From: an uncultured Pirellulaceae bacterium
Lineage (GTDB): Bacteria; Planctomycetota; Planctomycetia; Pirellulales; Pirellulaceae
Direction: 5' to 3'
NCBI GenBank assembly: GCA_937967505.1
Contig: CALCJM010000064.1
Location: 20,414 to 84,413 of the forward strand
DNA length: 64,000 nt
The notes under the pieces were generated by a model. That model saw only the letters and a program-made list of their open reading frames with translations, was not told where the DNA came from and did no database searches. Within the stretch, counting starts at the first letter, position 1. Every line of letters begins with the position of its first letter. The translations under genes were made by a program, and so were the position numbers. Positions 19,600 to 29,194 of this stretch are shown in pieces.

Positions 19600-21558
19600 C
19601 TATTGAACACCTGGATCCACCAGCACGCGTTTGTCTCCTACTCGCCGGGTGAATTCGATTCGGTCAAGAAATTCACATAACGGCACCGAGTATTTTCTGG
19701 AAACACCCAGCACCTGACGAATGTCGCTGATGGTTAAACCGTCGGTGTCGGCAATGGCATCGATTAATTGTTGTTTTACTTTTGCCATTGTTTCAGCATG
19801 AATGTGAAAGCCGTCCGGGTCCAACCGGACCATGTCTCCATTTTCGCATGCCATCGACAATAGTTCAGCGACGGAGTCTTTATTCTTTGTTGCGGCCTGT
19901 TGCAGTTTTTTGATCGTCGGGCCTTCCAATCCGCTAGATTTTACTTGTCCGATCAAAGATTCCAACAGTACCTTCTGTCCCTTGGAAAGTTTGGGGCCGC
20001 GCCCGGCCAGTCCGATCGAATTGACATTGGCCGTGATCTTTTTTTCCTTTTTCAATTGATCCACCGCTGCGGCCAATACCTCCGGAGAGTCCAGATACTG
20101 AAAACTGGCCTCCAGTACATTTCTGGGATGAGTGAATCGCAAGGGGTACTGGTCGTGCAGTGCGGACAGTTTGGCGATGATTCGGTCGGCCACTTGGTTC
20201 AAGCGGTCGCGATGCACCTCGAGATTCCTAGACTGGCTTAATCGCAACTGCAGTAGCGTACCGTCGTCGATCAGTTTGGCCACCATGCCGCCGCCTGCGG
20301 GGACACCGGCAATACGCGGCAGATCACTTTCCTCCCACTGCCGTCGGTCGGATCCACCGGGGGCTTGCGAGAGGTAAATCGCCGACGACGCCCGAGTGGC
20401 GGCATCGGTGCTGGTCAATGCGGTGACGTGTTTCAGGTCAACGGCGTCCGGTTTCTTCAGCAGTACCGGGTTGGGGTGCAGGATCCGTCCCCCGCCGATT
20501 GTCATCACGGGGGATTCCGAACGCAGGATAAATGGCTGGTTATAGACCGCGACCGCCTCTTCATGCAGATACAACTGTGCAAAAGCGCGGCCGCCCGGTT
20601 CGGCAACAGCTTCACCTGAAGCGTTCAACAGCCGGACATTCGCCAGAATCTCGGCTGTTCCAATATGAAAACGTACCTTCGAGCGATCTTTTAACGGTCG
20701 TTTAAGATCACTCAACAACTGAATCTCGACCAACACCATCGACGAAGGGCGCAGGAAACCGGTCGCCGTCAATTCGTGCCCGCGACCAATTTTCTGGTGA
20801 TGGATCCCTGCCAGATTAATCGCAGCGCGCTGCCCGCGGTGAACGGTCTGCGCGGTGGAATCATGGTTCTGAATTCCACGTATACGCACGTCAATGTTGC
20901 CGGGCTGAAGCTGAACCTGATCGCCAACGGCGATTTGGCCGCTGGCGACGCTGCCGGTTACCACCGTGCCGTGACCTTCGATCGTAAACGTGCGATCGAC
21001 TGCCATTCGGAAGGGGGCCTGTAGCGCCAATGTGCGGTCAGCGGCCGCTTGCCGGCAACAATCGATAATGGCCGATTTCAGTTGGTCGATTCCCTCACCG
21101 GTTTTGCTGCTGCAACGCACGATAGTAGCACCCTCCAGAAACGATCCGGCCACGCGCGAGCGGATTTCGTCCTCCACCAACTCCAGCCACTCATCCTCCA
21201 CCAGATCGCATTTGGTCAGCGCAATCACGCCGGCCGGCAGTTTTAGCATCCGCAAAATATCAAGGTGCTCGATGGTCTGCTGTTTGACCGAATCGTCAGC
21301 CGCCACCACCAGCATCGCCAGGTCCATCCCGGTAGCACCTGAGAGCATCTGGCGGACAAATTTTTCATGGCCCGGCACATCCACGACACCAATTTTCCAT
21401 GGGGCGAGGTCGAGAAAAGCATACCCCGGCTCGATCGTGATGCCACGTTTCTTCTCTTCGGGCAATCGATCTGTCGCCGTGCCGGTAAGCGCTTCTATCA
21501 GTGACGTCTTGCCGTGGTCAATATGTCCGGCAGTACCCAAAATCAAATCGTGATGCAT
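19600..21558 (-). CDS. selB: Selenocysteine-specific elongation factor
   Basis: A protein of 652 residues starting MHHDLILGTAGHIDHGKTSL at 21558. The GTPase domain has the P-loop GHIDHGKT, DVPGHEKF (G3) and LTKCDL (G4). Domains II-III follow with FRMAVDRTFTIEGHGTVVTG. The C-terminal half contains winged-helix repeats that bind the SECIS hairpin; the last reads GLTISDIRQVLGVSRKYSVP and GDKRVLVDPG. SelB delivers selenocysteinyl-tRNA to UGA codons. It heads a selB-selA unit. A GAAGG sequence sits just 1 nt before the ATG, and a TATAAT box lies only 7 nt upstream, so the start or the promoter arrangement is unusual; an upstream start cannot be fully excluded. Confidence 0.95.
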   Translation of the reverse strand: MHHDLILGTAGHIDHGKTSLIEALTGTATDRLPEEKKRGITIEPGYAFLDLAPWKIGVVDVPGHEKFVRQMLSGATGMDLAMLVVAADDSVKQQTIEHLDILRMLKLPAGVIALTKCDLVEDEWLELVEDEIRSRVAGSFLEGATIVRCSSKTGEGIDQLKSAIIDCCRQAAADRTLALQAPFRMAVDRTFTIEGHGTVVTGSVASGQIAVGDQVQLQPGNIDVRIRGIQNHDSTAQTVHRGQRAAINLAGIHHQKIGRGHELTATGFLRPSSMVLVEIQLLSDLKRPLKDRSKVRFHIGTAEILANVRLLNASGEAVAEPGGRAFAQLYLHEEAVAVYNQPFILRSESPVMTIGGGRILHPNPVLLKKPDAVDLKHVTALTSTDAATRASSAIYLSQAPGGSDRRQWEESDLPRIAGVPAGGGMVAKLIDDGTLLQLRLSQSRNLEVHRDRLNQVADRIIAKLSALHDQYPLRFTHPRNVLEASFQYLDSPEVLAAAVDQLKKEKKITANVNSIGLAGRGPKLSKGQKVLLESLIGQVKSSGLEGPTIKKLQQAATKNKDSVAELLSMACENGDMVRLDPDGFHIHAETMAKVKQQLIDAIADTDGLTISDIRQVLGVSRKYSVPLCEFLDRIEFTRRVGDKRVLVDPGVQ

Positions 21559-21565
21559 GCCTTCG

Positions 21566-21571
21566 ATTATA
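21566..21571 (-). promoter_or_regulatory. Possible -10 box for selB
   Basis: A perfect TATAAT lies 7 nt before the selB ATG on the minus strand. No good -35 box (only GTCGTA at 17-bp spacing) is visible. If used, the transcript would be leaderless or nearly so. Confidence 0.25.
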
Positions 21572-21606
21572 GCAGAGATCCAGAGTATTACGACGAGCCA
21601 ACCAGC

Positions 21607-21713
21607 TAAGGCGCTTGGCAGTTGGGGATTTACCATCCGATGGCGACGCTGCCAGCGTCGGAACGAAGCTGGCAGCATCGCAAACGATAAGCTTTCAACT
21701 GCCAATCGCCTAA
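21607..21713 (+). repeat. 107-bp palindromic repeat, copy 1
   Basis: The ends read TAAGGCGCTTGGCAGTTG and CAACTGCCAATCGCCTAA. The centre reads CTGCCAGC-GTCGGAACGAA-GCTGGCAG. The two halves are inverted complements with few mismatches, so the element can fold into one long hairpin. It has the same orientation as copies 3 and 4. Confidence 0.9.
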
Positions 21714-21975
21714 CATGCCAACAGTTGACCGTCGCGCAGCTAAACGTCAAAGCTTGCCTGCTGTGATCAACGACGCCTAACCACGCACATGCTGTCCCGC
21801 TGATTGGGACGACCAGAGCCAAATCGCGCTAGATCAGACTAGGTCAAACCCAACCACTGATGGGCAACTTAATGGGCCGGGCAGCGGGGGCACGACATGT
21901 GGCATAAGGCGAAATTTACAGTGACGACTGATGGTGCCAATGGCTTCAGTGTGCGACCTACGGCGATTTCCCAGC

Positions 21976-23145
21976 CTATCGCCAGATTGTTTTGGAGGGG
22001 TTCGGAGGCAACACAACCTGTTCGGGAGTTTTGCTATCTCCAGCCGACAAACCAGGAACGTCAATTGACTGCCGGCTGGCGGCGACCCGACGACTTGACT
22101 GTCCCGTCTTCATCTGTTTTGCGTACCAGCCCTGATTGATGGGTAGGTTGGCGACTGATACTGCCGGGCTGCCAGATTTTTCTCCCAAACTCGTGCCGGC
22201 CAATCGCCTCTCGGGAGCCACGAACCGTTCGTCCTCGCCACGTTGGTAGGATTCTGTAGTGCCGGCGGCAGTGCGGCCGGGGTTGGTCGGCTTGGCTGCC
22301 AACATGGGGCCTTGAGCACGGTCGGGCTGTTCGCCTGCATCACCTGAACGCAGCCAGTCCATCCACGCCAGTTGTAGTTCGGAAAGGTCGCGATAGCCAA
22401 AATGTTGCTCGGTCGCCCGATCCCACGCCACCAGTTCAAAACCTCTGCGTTCGGCGTTCATGCCTGTCGTCAAGTATTCCAGGAAGTGCCGACGGCCTTT
22501 CTGCTGAATCAAAAACTTCGCCAGACTATAACCTTGCGCGTACAGCGGCAGGATGTCATGCGGATAGTTTCGCATCGTGAACATGCGATTGAACGGAATC
22601 CCGCGCGAAGGCGTTCCTCCCAGAAAACTAATCAACATATTGTGATTCTTTGTGCGTTCGCTGATGTGTTCGACCGTGGTGCAGGCCCCTTCATCAGCCC
22701 ACCTTGGTAACGGGCGACCAAAATGAGTGGCAAAAATAGTGTGCGTCACCTCGTGTGGCAGCACGGCATCGAGCAACCTTTCGGGGGGGCCAAAGATCTT
22801 CATCTGCCACCCGGTCGGATAACCGCGACTGGCTTGTGGGGGCGTCATGAAGGCAAAACTGGTCTCGCCACCGGCATGCATGCCAATCTCAACGGTAATT
22901 GGGCAGCGCTCTTGCCATGGCTTGATCTCGTACCCCAGCCACTCCATCGACAACTCCCGCCGATAGCGCTCGGCTGCCTCTGCAATCCTTCGTGCAAACC
23001 CGCGATCCTCGGCGTAGACGACAAAATTCTCCGACGCCACCGGAACCATTGTCTGCAACGCCAACGCCCCACTGCACTGAAAAACCGTGGCCGTAACAGC
23101 ACACACTGCCAACGAAATCCGACATAGTTGCATTGAAAATCGCAT
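21976..23145 (-). CDS. Exported gluzincin-like metalloprotease-fold protein (HEVTH)
   Basis: A protein of 389 residues. The start at 23145 has GGAAGGA 6 nt upstream and gives a signal peptide (MRFSMQLCRISLAVCAVTAT and VFQCSGALA). The mature domain carries DAVLPHEVTHTIFATHFGRP near residue 145, then LPRWADEGACTTVEHI. This HExxH plus a downstream Glu in a WxxEG context is the zinc site of gluzincin peptidases of the MA clan, as in many planctomycete proteins annotated only as hypothetical. Residues from ~290 are low in complexity and end in a Pro-rich tail. A periplasmic or secreted protease is the best guess; the substrate is unknown. Confidence 0.75.
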   Translation of the reverse strand: MRFSMQLCRISLAVCAVTATVFQCSGALALQTMVPVASENFVVYAEDRGFARRIAEAAERYRRELSMEWLGYEIKPWQERCPITVEIGMHAGGETSFAFMTPPQASRGYPTGWQMKIFGPPERLLDAVLPHEVTHTIFATHFGRPLPRWADEGACTTVEHISERTKNHNMLISFLGGTPSRGIPFNRMFTMRNYPHDILPLYAQGYSLAKFLIQQKGRRHFLEYLTTGMNAERRGFELVAWDRATEQHFGYRDLSELQLAWMDWLRSGDAGEQPDRAQGPMLAAKPTNPGRTAAGTTESYQRGEDERFVAPERRLAGTSLGEKSGSPAVSVANLPINQGWYAKQMKTGQSSRRVAASRQSIDVPGLSAGDSKTPEQVVLPPNPSKTIWR

Positions 23146-23607
23146 GATGAATCCTTCCGTGGATTGTGTTGGGCCACAACGCATACAACGCTTGGGTCGC
23201 GCTGAAAGGCAGGGCGCGGCAGCCGTCCTAGCTGCCAGTCTTGCGGATGTACGGTCAGCAGTTGCTGTGCTCCGCCAGTCGGCTACGTACGTCACCAACC
23301 GTTCAGAGGTTCATCCCAAAATGGTTTGCGGAATAATTTCTCTGGCGTTTAAAACTTATCTCATTTACCCCTGATAACAAAGGTGAATTCACGCCCCGCT
23401 TCCGCGGCACGACTGCTAGCGGGTGGGGGGCGCTTCCGATCTTCAACCTCAGTCCATCGGGAGGGTGTGATGAAATTGGTGTCCATGGTTTCACATCAAT
23501 TACACGCTGTCACGTTGGTGGTCGTCTTTCTCCTGGTTCAACGGCTCCCTGATCGCGTTTTGTACGCTGAACACTGGCCGAACTAATCGTGAATCATGTG
23601 ACGGGGG
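23146..23607. other. Intergenic region of 462 bp, nothing recognised
   Basis: Short reading frames occur on both strands, but none has a ribosome-binding site, signal or family resemblance. No repeat of the families described here is present. Confidence 0.4.
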
Positions 23608-24075
23608 CTATTGCGTGTATGTCAATGCATAGATGTTGCCATCGTCCTGAATGACCACCCAACCATGGCGACCAAAAAACGCCTGCGAATCGTACTTGGT
23701 CAATTGGGTAAATGTACTTTCAGCCAACCACCACCGGGGCTGTGACGGCGGTGCATCATAGTTTGGTGAATCAATCGGCGGAGTTTTCATACCAGCCTTC
23801 CATTTTGCCACGTCATCAGGCGAGACTTTCATCCAGACAAAAGAGCGAAAGTCGGCAGGTCCCAGCTGTCCATCACCAAACTGAAGCTCGATCAAGTGGG
23901 CATCAGCGATGGTTGAAGGCAAAGGCGTATTGGATTCAACGACGCGCGAAACCCCGGCAATGCGTTCGGCAACCGTGCCGGTAATTTCGTGTGCTTGGTT
24001 TTGAGTGCCGCCACACCCGGAGACCACGGCCAACAACAGAAAAAAGATGAACTTTGCCATTAATCGAGTGCCCAT
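23608..24075 (-). CDS. Small lipoprotein, hypothetical
   Basis: A protein of 155 residues from 24075, or 150 from the next ATG at 24060. The N-terminus (MAKFIFFLLLAVVSGCGGTQ) is a clear lipoprotein signal with the lipobox VSGC. The mature part has aromatic-rich stretches (FRSFVWMKVSPDDVAKWKAG, QPRWWLAESTFTQ, RHGWVVIQDDGNIYALTYTQ) that suggest a small beta-rich domain exposed on a membrane. I recognise no family. The gene stands between the protease-like gene and the HU gene, all on the minus strand but with large gaps. Confidence 0.7.
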   Translation of the reverse strand: MGTRLMAKFIFFLLLAVVSGCGGTQNQAHEITGTVAERIAGVSRVVESNTPLPSTIADAHLIELQFGDGQLGPADFRSFVWMKVSPDDVAKWKAGMKTPPIDSPNYDAPPSQPRWWLAESTFTQLTKYDSQAFFGRHGWVVIQDDGNIYALTYTQ

Positions 24076-24349
24076 CACGAAAGGTGTTGGTCTCATCGCT
24101 CTGAAGGGGGCACGTGAGTTTACAGCACGGTCGATCCAGGTAAAACGGACGCACGTCGCCAAACGATGACGGAATGACCTCCAAGGCATTTTGGCGCAAA
24201 GTCTATATTTCATTTTTTACATTTCAAATTTCAGCAGTGAACCCGCCGCAGTACGCTTACTCGGCGGTTGACGGTTCTCGGCCATGTTCTAATTGATTGA
24301 TCGAACGCATCAGCAGTTGTCGGTAGCCCTATCGTCGTAATTGGCGCGT

Positions 24350-24381
24350 AAAAAAAGCCGTCGCAGAGTCTCGACGGCTTC
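24350..24381 (-). terminator. Rho-independent terminator of the HU gene
   Basis: A 9-bp stem (AAGCCGTCG / CGACGGCTT) with an 8-nt loop, followed on the minus strand by a run of seven T, starts about 40 bp past the HU stop. It can also act weakly on the other strand. Confidence 0.85.
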
Positions 24382-24420
24382 CTGATTTTGTGCTTTTGCA
24401 AGGGGTTTGCACAAACAGGC

Positions 24421-24747
24421 TTAAATGGCCATGTCCTTGAGTCCTTTGAGAGGACGAATTTTTACAACGCGGCTGGCCGGCTTTGGCTTGGCCCAAACCA
24501 TTTCGCCGGTACCCGGATTACGGACTTCGCGTTTTGGCATGGCAGGCTTGTCGCGCACAACAATTTTGCACAGGCCGGGGATCGTGAACTGACCGCAGCC
24601 CTTTTTGTTGACGTTCTTTTCAATTTCTGCACTCAGAGCATCGAAGAAGCTGGCGACATCTTTTTTTGTCATGCCTGTAGCTTCGGCGAGGTTGTTCATG
24701 ATCTCTGATTTCGTAGGTGCTTTCATTGCGGCAGCTTTTTTCGCCAT
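24421..24747 (-). CDS. HU/IHF-family DNA-binding protein
   Basis: A protein of 108 residues. The start has AAAGGAAC upstream. The body follows the HU fold: KSEIMNNLAEATGMTKKDVA (helix-turn-helix dimerisation part), FFDALSAEIEKNV, then the beta-arm region FTIPGLCKIVVRDKPA and REVRNPGTGEMV, with the RNPxTGE-like arm tip that intercalates DNA. The N-terminus is extended by a Lys/Ala tail (MAKKAAAMKAPT), and there are two extra cysteines. HU proteins bend DNA and compact the nucleoid. Monocistronic, with its own terminator. Confidence 0.9.
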   Translation of the reverse strand: MAKKAAAMKAPTKSEIMNNLAEATGMTKKDVASFFDALSAEIEKNVNKKGCGQFTIPGLCKIVVRDKPAMPKREVRNPGTGEMVWAKPKPASRVVKIRPLKGLKDMAI

Positions 24748-25355
24748 TGATATGTTCCTTTGAGAAAGTGTTTTATTGGTCGCATTTGCAAGGGTTTTAC
24801 GCTCGACAACGCGAAAATTAGACAGCGTGCGACTAATTATTCAAGACAGTCTGGTCCCAAAACTCTCGCCAATCCTCCATTTTTGCCGAAAAAACACGCC
24901 AAAAACCCGATTGAAGCCGTCTAACTGCCGGTTTTTCCGGAAATTCGACGCATTTGCTAACCCGTACCCCTAAAAAACCGGGCGTTTTTGAAGGCGTGAA
25001 CTCTCACGCACGTTGGCCCATATAGGCTCTCCAAGGCATCTCCAAACGTTCCTGCGCTACCAGCAGGGTACTTTGCGGGGTTAAGACAACTTGTCGCAAT
25101 CAAGCAGTGAGTCATGAGGGTGGCGGGAAATTTTCGCGATTAAATATCCGCGTCTTTCACAGGACATATAGACTATCGTTTAAGTATGTTGACGCTCAAT
25201 CAAAAGACGCATGCCCAAAGAAGGAAGCGTCGAATGTTGGGTTATGCCGATTCTGTTGAACGGTCGCCGCGCCGCAACGAACCTCTGAAGTGAGCGGGGC
25301 GCCAGCAGACGCCGCACCGGCCGATGCCGGGCGGCATTAGAATCAAGCAAAAAGG
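24748..25355. other. Divergent intergenic region of 608 bp
   Basis: This lies between the HU gene and the cytochrome-type DUF1592 gene. It is AT-rich near the HU side (24780-24990) and must contain both promoters. A TTGACG at 25187 resembles a -35 box for the plus-strand gene, but no convincing -10 follows. No RNA gene or repeat seen. Confidence 0.4.
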
Positions 25356-27707
25356 ATGGTAGTTGCAGTGACAAGGCTGACCAGACAACCCGTTCAAATA
25401 ACTCGATCGACCGCAAACGCGTTTGTGATGGCTGTGTGGGCGGCGTTGGTTTCAGTATTTTCCGGACAAAACGCTCGAGCGGTTCAGGATGTCTCCGAAA
25501 ATCTTCGCGCGGTGCAGCAAAAGTACACCAGCGAGATCCGGCCGTTGCTGGAGACTCACTGCGGGGATTGCCACTGGGGTGACAACACCGATGCCGATCT
25601 AAACCTAGAAAAATACGTGACCCTTGACCAGTTGCTGGAGGGACGCGACAAATGGCGCAAGGTCATGGTGCGAGTGGCGGCCAAAGAAATGCCGCCCGAG
25701 GACAGCACTCCCATCGCCGACGAAGACCACGCCAATGTCATGCAGTGGCTGGATAACTTGATGAATTCGGTGGACTGCACCGACATTAACCCGGGACGCG
25801 TTACCATTCGACGGCTCAACCGCACCGAGTATCGTAACTCTGTGCGGGACCTGACAGGCGTCGATTACAAACCGTCAGCGACGTTCCCGGGAGATGACGT
25901 CGGATACGGATTCGACAACATTGCCGACGTGCTGTCGTTGCCCCTGATTTTGATGGAAAAGTATCTTGCGGCAGCCGAGGCCATTTCGTTTCAGGCGATT
26001 AATGACCCGGACCAGCCCCGCCACATGAAAGGGCTTTCTCCCCAAGACTTCACACGTGATGGTGAAAATGTTGGTGGGCGTGGCGGGTACGTGCTCCAGG
26101 GCACCAACGGCACGCTGTCCGGTGTACTCAACTTCAAAGAAACTGGTACCTATCGCGTCTCCGTCCAGGTTGGCGGTGACCAGGCTGGCAGCGAACCGGT
26201 CAAACTGGCTATCGCACTGGACGGTCGCAAACGTCGTCAGTTCAAAACTCGCCGTAAGAGAGACAATCTCGAAACGGTAAAACTGGAATACAAAATCAAC
26301 AAACCCGCCGTTCGCAATCTGCAAATCCAATTCCTGAACGATTACTACAACGGCGAAACCAAACAGGACCGCAATCTGGCCGTAGGCTATGTCAACGTCG
26401 AAGGCCCGATCGGAAAAAAATCTCCCTCGCATAAAAAGATTATTTTCATCAGCCCGGAAAAAGCGTCTCAGGAGACTCCCGCGGCCAAGAAAATTTTGAA
26501 GCAATTTGCCTCCAAAGCCTACCGCAGACGCGTCACCAGTGAAGAGCTTCAACGTCTGATGGAGGTCTACCAGTTCGCACGCTCTGAGCGGATGGGATTC
26601 GATGCCGGCATTCGTTTCGCACTTCAGGCCGTGCTGGTTTCGCCGCACTTTCTGTTTAAGGTCGAAAAACCGGTGGCCAAAGGTCAGACTCGTCACCTAG
26701 ACGATTTTGAACTGGCCACCAACCTGTCCTATTTCATCTGGAGCACGATGCCGGATGACGAACTGTTCCGACTGGCGGCCAAAGGCAAACTGAGCGATCC
26801 CAAAATCTACCGGCAACAGGTCGCCCGCATGTTAAAGGACCGCAAATCGCTGGCGTTGGTACAGAACTTTGTCAGCCAATGGTTGCATCTGCGGGCGCTG
26901 GACCGAATGGAACCTGATCCTGAACTGTTTCCCGGGGTCGATCGGCAATTGCGTCAGGACATGGCCACCGAAACAAAATTGCTGGTCGCGGATCTGATTC
27001 GCAAGGACGCGCCGCTAATGGAGTTGCTGAGTGTGCCCTACACTTTCATGAACGAGCGACTGGCCAAACACTACGGTGTAAAAAATATCAAAGGGAACCG
27101 GTTCCAGAAAGTCACCGCCTCCAGTGACGAGCGCGTCGGATTGCTGACGCACGCCAGTATTCTGACATTGACATCCAATCCCAATCGCACATCTCCTGTG
27201 AAACGTGGTAAATGGATCATGGAAAACTTGTTGGGGGAAGAACCACCACCGCCCGATGCGGATGCCATGCAGCTGGATGACCAGTCACAATTAACCGGGA
27301 CGCTACGCCAGCGGATGGAGCAACATCGTGCCAATCCCGCGTGTGCGGTTTGCCACCGTGTGATGGATGAACTGGGGTTCGCGTTGGAACATTACGATCC
27401 GGTTGGTCGGTACAGAGAACGTGACGGCAATGACGAAATTGACCCGCGCGGCGTATTGCCCAACGGCACGCGCTTTCTTGGCCCGGGCGAATTACAGAAG
27501 ACCATTCGCACTCAAATGCGAGATAAATTTGTCAGGTGTCTGACGGAAAAAATGTTGATTTATTCGCTGGGACGCGGCCTGGAATACTACGACGATTGCA
27601 CGATTGATCAAATCATGAGTAAAGTAAACAAAGCGGACTTCCGGTTTTCCGCGCTGGTCCATGCGATTACGCAGAGCAAACCATTTTTATCACGTACCCA
27701 TAAATAG
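25356..27707 (+). CDS. Planctomycete cytochrome-type protein with DUF1587/1592/1588/1585 domains
   Basis: A protein of 783 residues. After an N-terminal signal (MAVWAALVSVFSGQNARA within residues 25-42) comes a planctomycete-type cytochrome c domain with CGDCH at residues 69-73. It is followed by DUF1587 (VTIRRLNRTEYRNSVRDLTG), a carbohydrate-binding-like middle part, DUF1592 (LATNLSYFIWSTMPDDELF), DUF1588 (NERLAKHYGV, SNPNRTSPVKRGKWIMENLL) and DUF1585, with a second CxxCH (CAVCH) and ALEHYDPVGRYRE. The family is a hallmark of planctomycetes and is thought to be an exported haem protein working with DUF1552 partners in polymer or sugar oxidation; this is inference. It lies 98 bp upstream of the DUF1552 gene on the same strand, a likely operon. 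Confidence 0.92.
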   Translation: MVVAVTRLTRQPVQITRSTANAFVMAVWAALVSVFSGQNARAVQDVSENLRAVQQKYTSEIRPLLETHCGDCHWGDNTDADLNLEKYVTLDQLLEGRDKWRKVMVRVAAKEMPPEDSTPIADEDHANVMQWLDNLMNSVDCTDINPGRVTIRRLNRTEYRNSVRDLTGVDYKPSATFPGDDVGYGFDNIADVLSLPLILMEKYLAAAEAISFQAINDPDQPRHMKGLSPQDFTRDGENVGGRGGYVLQGTNGTLSGVLNFKETGTYRVSVQVGGDQAGSEPVKLAIALDGRKRRQFKTRRKRDNLETVKLEYKINKPAVRNLQIQFLNDYYNGETKQDRNLAVGYVNVEGPIGKKSPSHKKIIFISPEKASQETPAAKKILKQFASKAYRRRVTSEELQRLMEVYQFARSERMGFDAGIRFALQAVLVSPHFLFKVEKPVAKGQTRHLDDFELATNLSYFIWSTMPDDELFRLAAKGKLSDPKIYRQQVARMLKDRKSLALVQNFVSQWLHLRALDRMEPDPELFPGVDRQLRQDMATETKLLVADLIRKDAPLMELLSVPYTFMNERLAKHYGVKNIKGNRFQKVTASSDERVGLLTHASILTLTSNPNRTSPVKRGKWIMENLLGEEPPPPDADAMQLDDQSQLTGTLRQRMEQHRANPACAVCHRVMDELGFALEHYDPVGRYRERDGNDEIDPRGVLPNGTRFLGPGELQKTIRTQMRDKFVRCLTEKMLIYSLGRGLEYYDDCTIDQIMSKVNKADFRFSALVHAITQSKPFLSRTHK

Positions 27708-27805
27708 CCCCAACCTTGGCCGCCACTTCCGCCGCAAAATTAATGCCCCAATCCCCAGCCGTGGCTGTTGGCCCTCGTCGCATCCCAGAATAACGGAAAC
27801 CCAAC

Positions 27806-29194
27806 ATGAAATCAGTTCAACCGATCTCCAGAAGAACGTTGTTACGAGGCATGGGCGTCGCGCTGGCTCTGCCTTGGATGGAGGCGATGTCTCCCTCGAC
27901 ATCACTGATCACCAACATGGCGGCTGCCGCAAAACCCGTTGTCGGCGCTGGTCGGGCTCCGGTTCGCATGGCATTTTTATACGTTCCCAATGGAATGCAC
28001 ATGCCCGACTGGACTCCTGCGGGCAATAGTGAAACAGACTTCCAACTGAAACCGATCCTCAGACCGCTGAAGGATTTTCGCGACAAGCTGACAGTTCTCA
28101 GTGGTCTGTCGCTGGACGGCGCGTTTGCTCACGGAGATGGTGGCGGCGATCACGCTCGTTCGGTCGCGTCCTTTCTGACCGGGGCACACCCAAAAAAGAC
28201 CCACGGCTCCGATATCCGCAACGGTATTTCTGTCGATCAGGTTGCCGCCGAAAGGATCGGCCACCTCACCCGGTTGAAATCACTGGAGCTGGGTGCCGAG
28301 GAAAGCTCAACCGGCGGACAATGCGACACGGGGTACAGCTGCCTGTACACTTCGAATATTTCGTGGCGGACCGAGCGCTCGCCATTGTCCAAAGAGGTTA
28401 ATCCGGCCGCCGTATTCGAGCGTTTGTTTGGTGCCGAAAAGGGCGGTGGAGTTGACACCCGTTCAATGACGGCCAAGGCGCGTGGGAGGAAAAGTATTCT
28501 GGACTTCGTCAATCAGGAGGCCAAATCGCTGCACAACAACCTAGGCACACAGGACCGCCGAAAGTTGGACGAATACCTGTACGCGGTGCGCGACATCGAA
28601 CGCCGGCTGGCGAATTCGGACAAACTGGACGCACCGGAAACAGATCTTGAATCGTTTCACCGCCCGGTCGGCGTTCCACAAAAGTTCGACGAACACATCA
28701 AACTGCTGATGGACATGATGGTCCTCGCATTTCAAACCGACTCGACACGCGTGGCAAGTTTTATGTTCGCCAACGCGGGCAGCAACCGCAGTTACCGCAA
28801 CCTCTCAATCAGTGACGGGCATCATAATATCTCTCATCACGGCAACGCGCGGGAGAAACAGCAAAAGATCAGCAAGATCAACACCTTCCACGTAACGCTG
28901 CTGAAGCATTTCTTGGAGAGCCTCGATTCGGTCGATGAGGGGCATGGGTCGCTGTTGGACAACTGCATGGTCATGTACGGCAGCGGCATCGCCGATGGCA
29001 ACTCGCATAACCACAAAGACTTGCCGATCGCCCTGTTCGGAAACGGCGGCGGCACAATCAAGTCAGGGCGGCATATCCGCCTGCGATCAGGAACACCGCT
29101 GACCAACCTGTACTGTTCGATGCTCGAGCGCGTCGGCGCACCGGTGAAGAAATTCTCCGACTCGAACGGCGTTATCAATGAACTGCGCGGTTAG
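27806..29194 (+). CDS. DUF1552 protein with twin-arginine-type signal
   Basis: A protein of 462 residues. The N-terminus (SRRTLLRGMGVALALPWME) resembles a Tat signal (SRRxLL). The body is typical of DUF1552: RMAFLYVPNGMHMPDWTP near residue 55, VLSGLSLDGAFAHGDGGGDH near 95, GISVDQVAAERIG near 135, and VASFMFANAGSNRSY followed by GHHNISHHG near 320. The fold resembles sulfatase/alkaline phosphatase-like (DUF1501) proteins. It is nearly always paired with a DUF1592 cytochrome-type protein in planctomycetes, as here. The partners are probably exported together; their reaction is not established. Confidence 0.92.
   Translation: MKSVQPISRRTLLRGMGVALALPWMEAMSPSTSLITNMAAAAKPVVGAGRAPVRMAFLYVPNGMHMPDWTPAGNSETDFQLKPILRPLKDFRDKLTVLSGLSLDGAFAHGDGGGDHARSVASFLTGAHPKKTHGSDIRNGISVDQVAAERIGHLTRLKSLELGAEESSTGGQCDTGYSCLYTSNISWRTERSPLSKEVNPAAVFERLFGAEKGGGVDTRSMTAKARGRKSILDFVNQEAKSLHNNLGTQDRRKLDEYLYAVRDIERRLANSDKLDAPETDLESFHRPVGVPQKFDEHIKLLMDMMVLAFQTDSTRVASFMFANAGSNRSYRNLSISDGHHNISHHGNAREKQQKISKINTFHVTLLKHFLESLDSVDEGHGSLLDNCMVMYGSGIADGNSHNHKDLPIALFGNGGGTIKSGRHIRLRSGTPLTNLYCSMLERVGAPVKKFSDSNGVINELRG

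Larger units (their letters stand above)
21559..21975. other. Intergenic region of 417 bp with palindromic repeat copy 1
   Basis: This lies between selB and the gluzincin-like gene. Bases 21607-21713 are a copy of the 107-bp palindromic repeat. The remaining ~260 bp contain no coding region I can support and no tRNA-like structure; I looked here for tRNA(Sec) without success. Confidence 0.5.
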
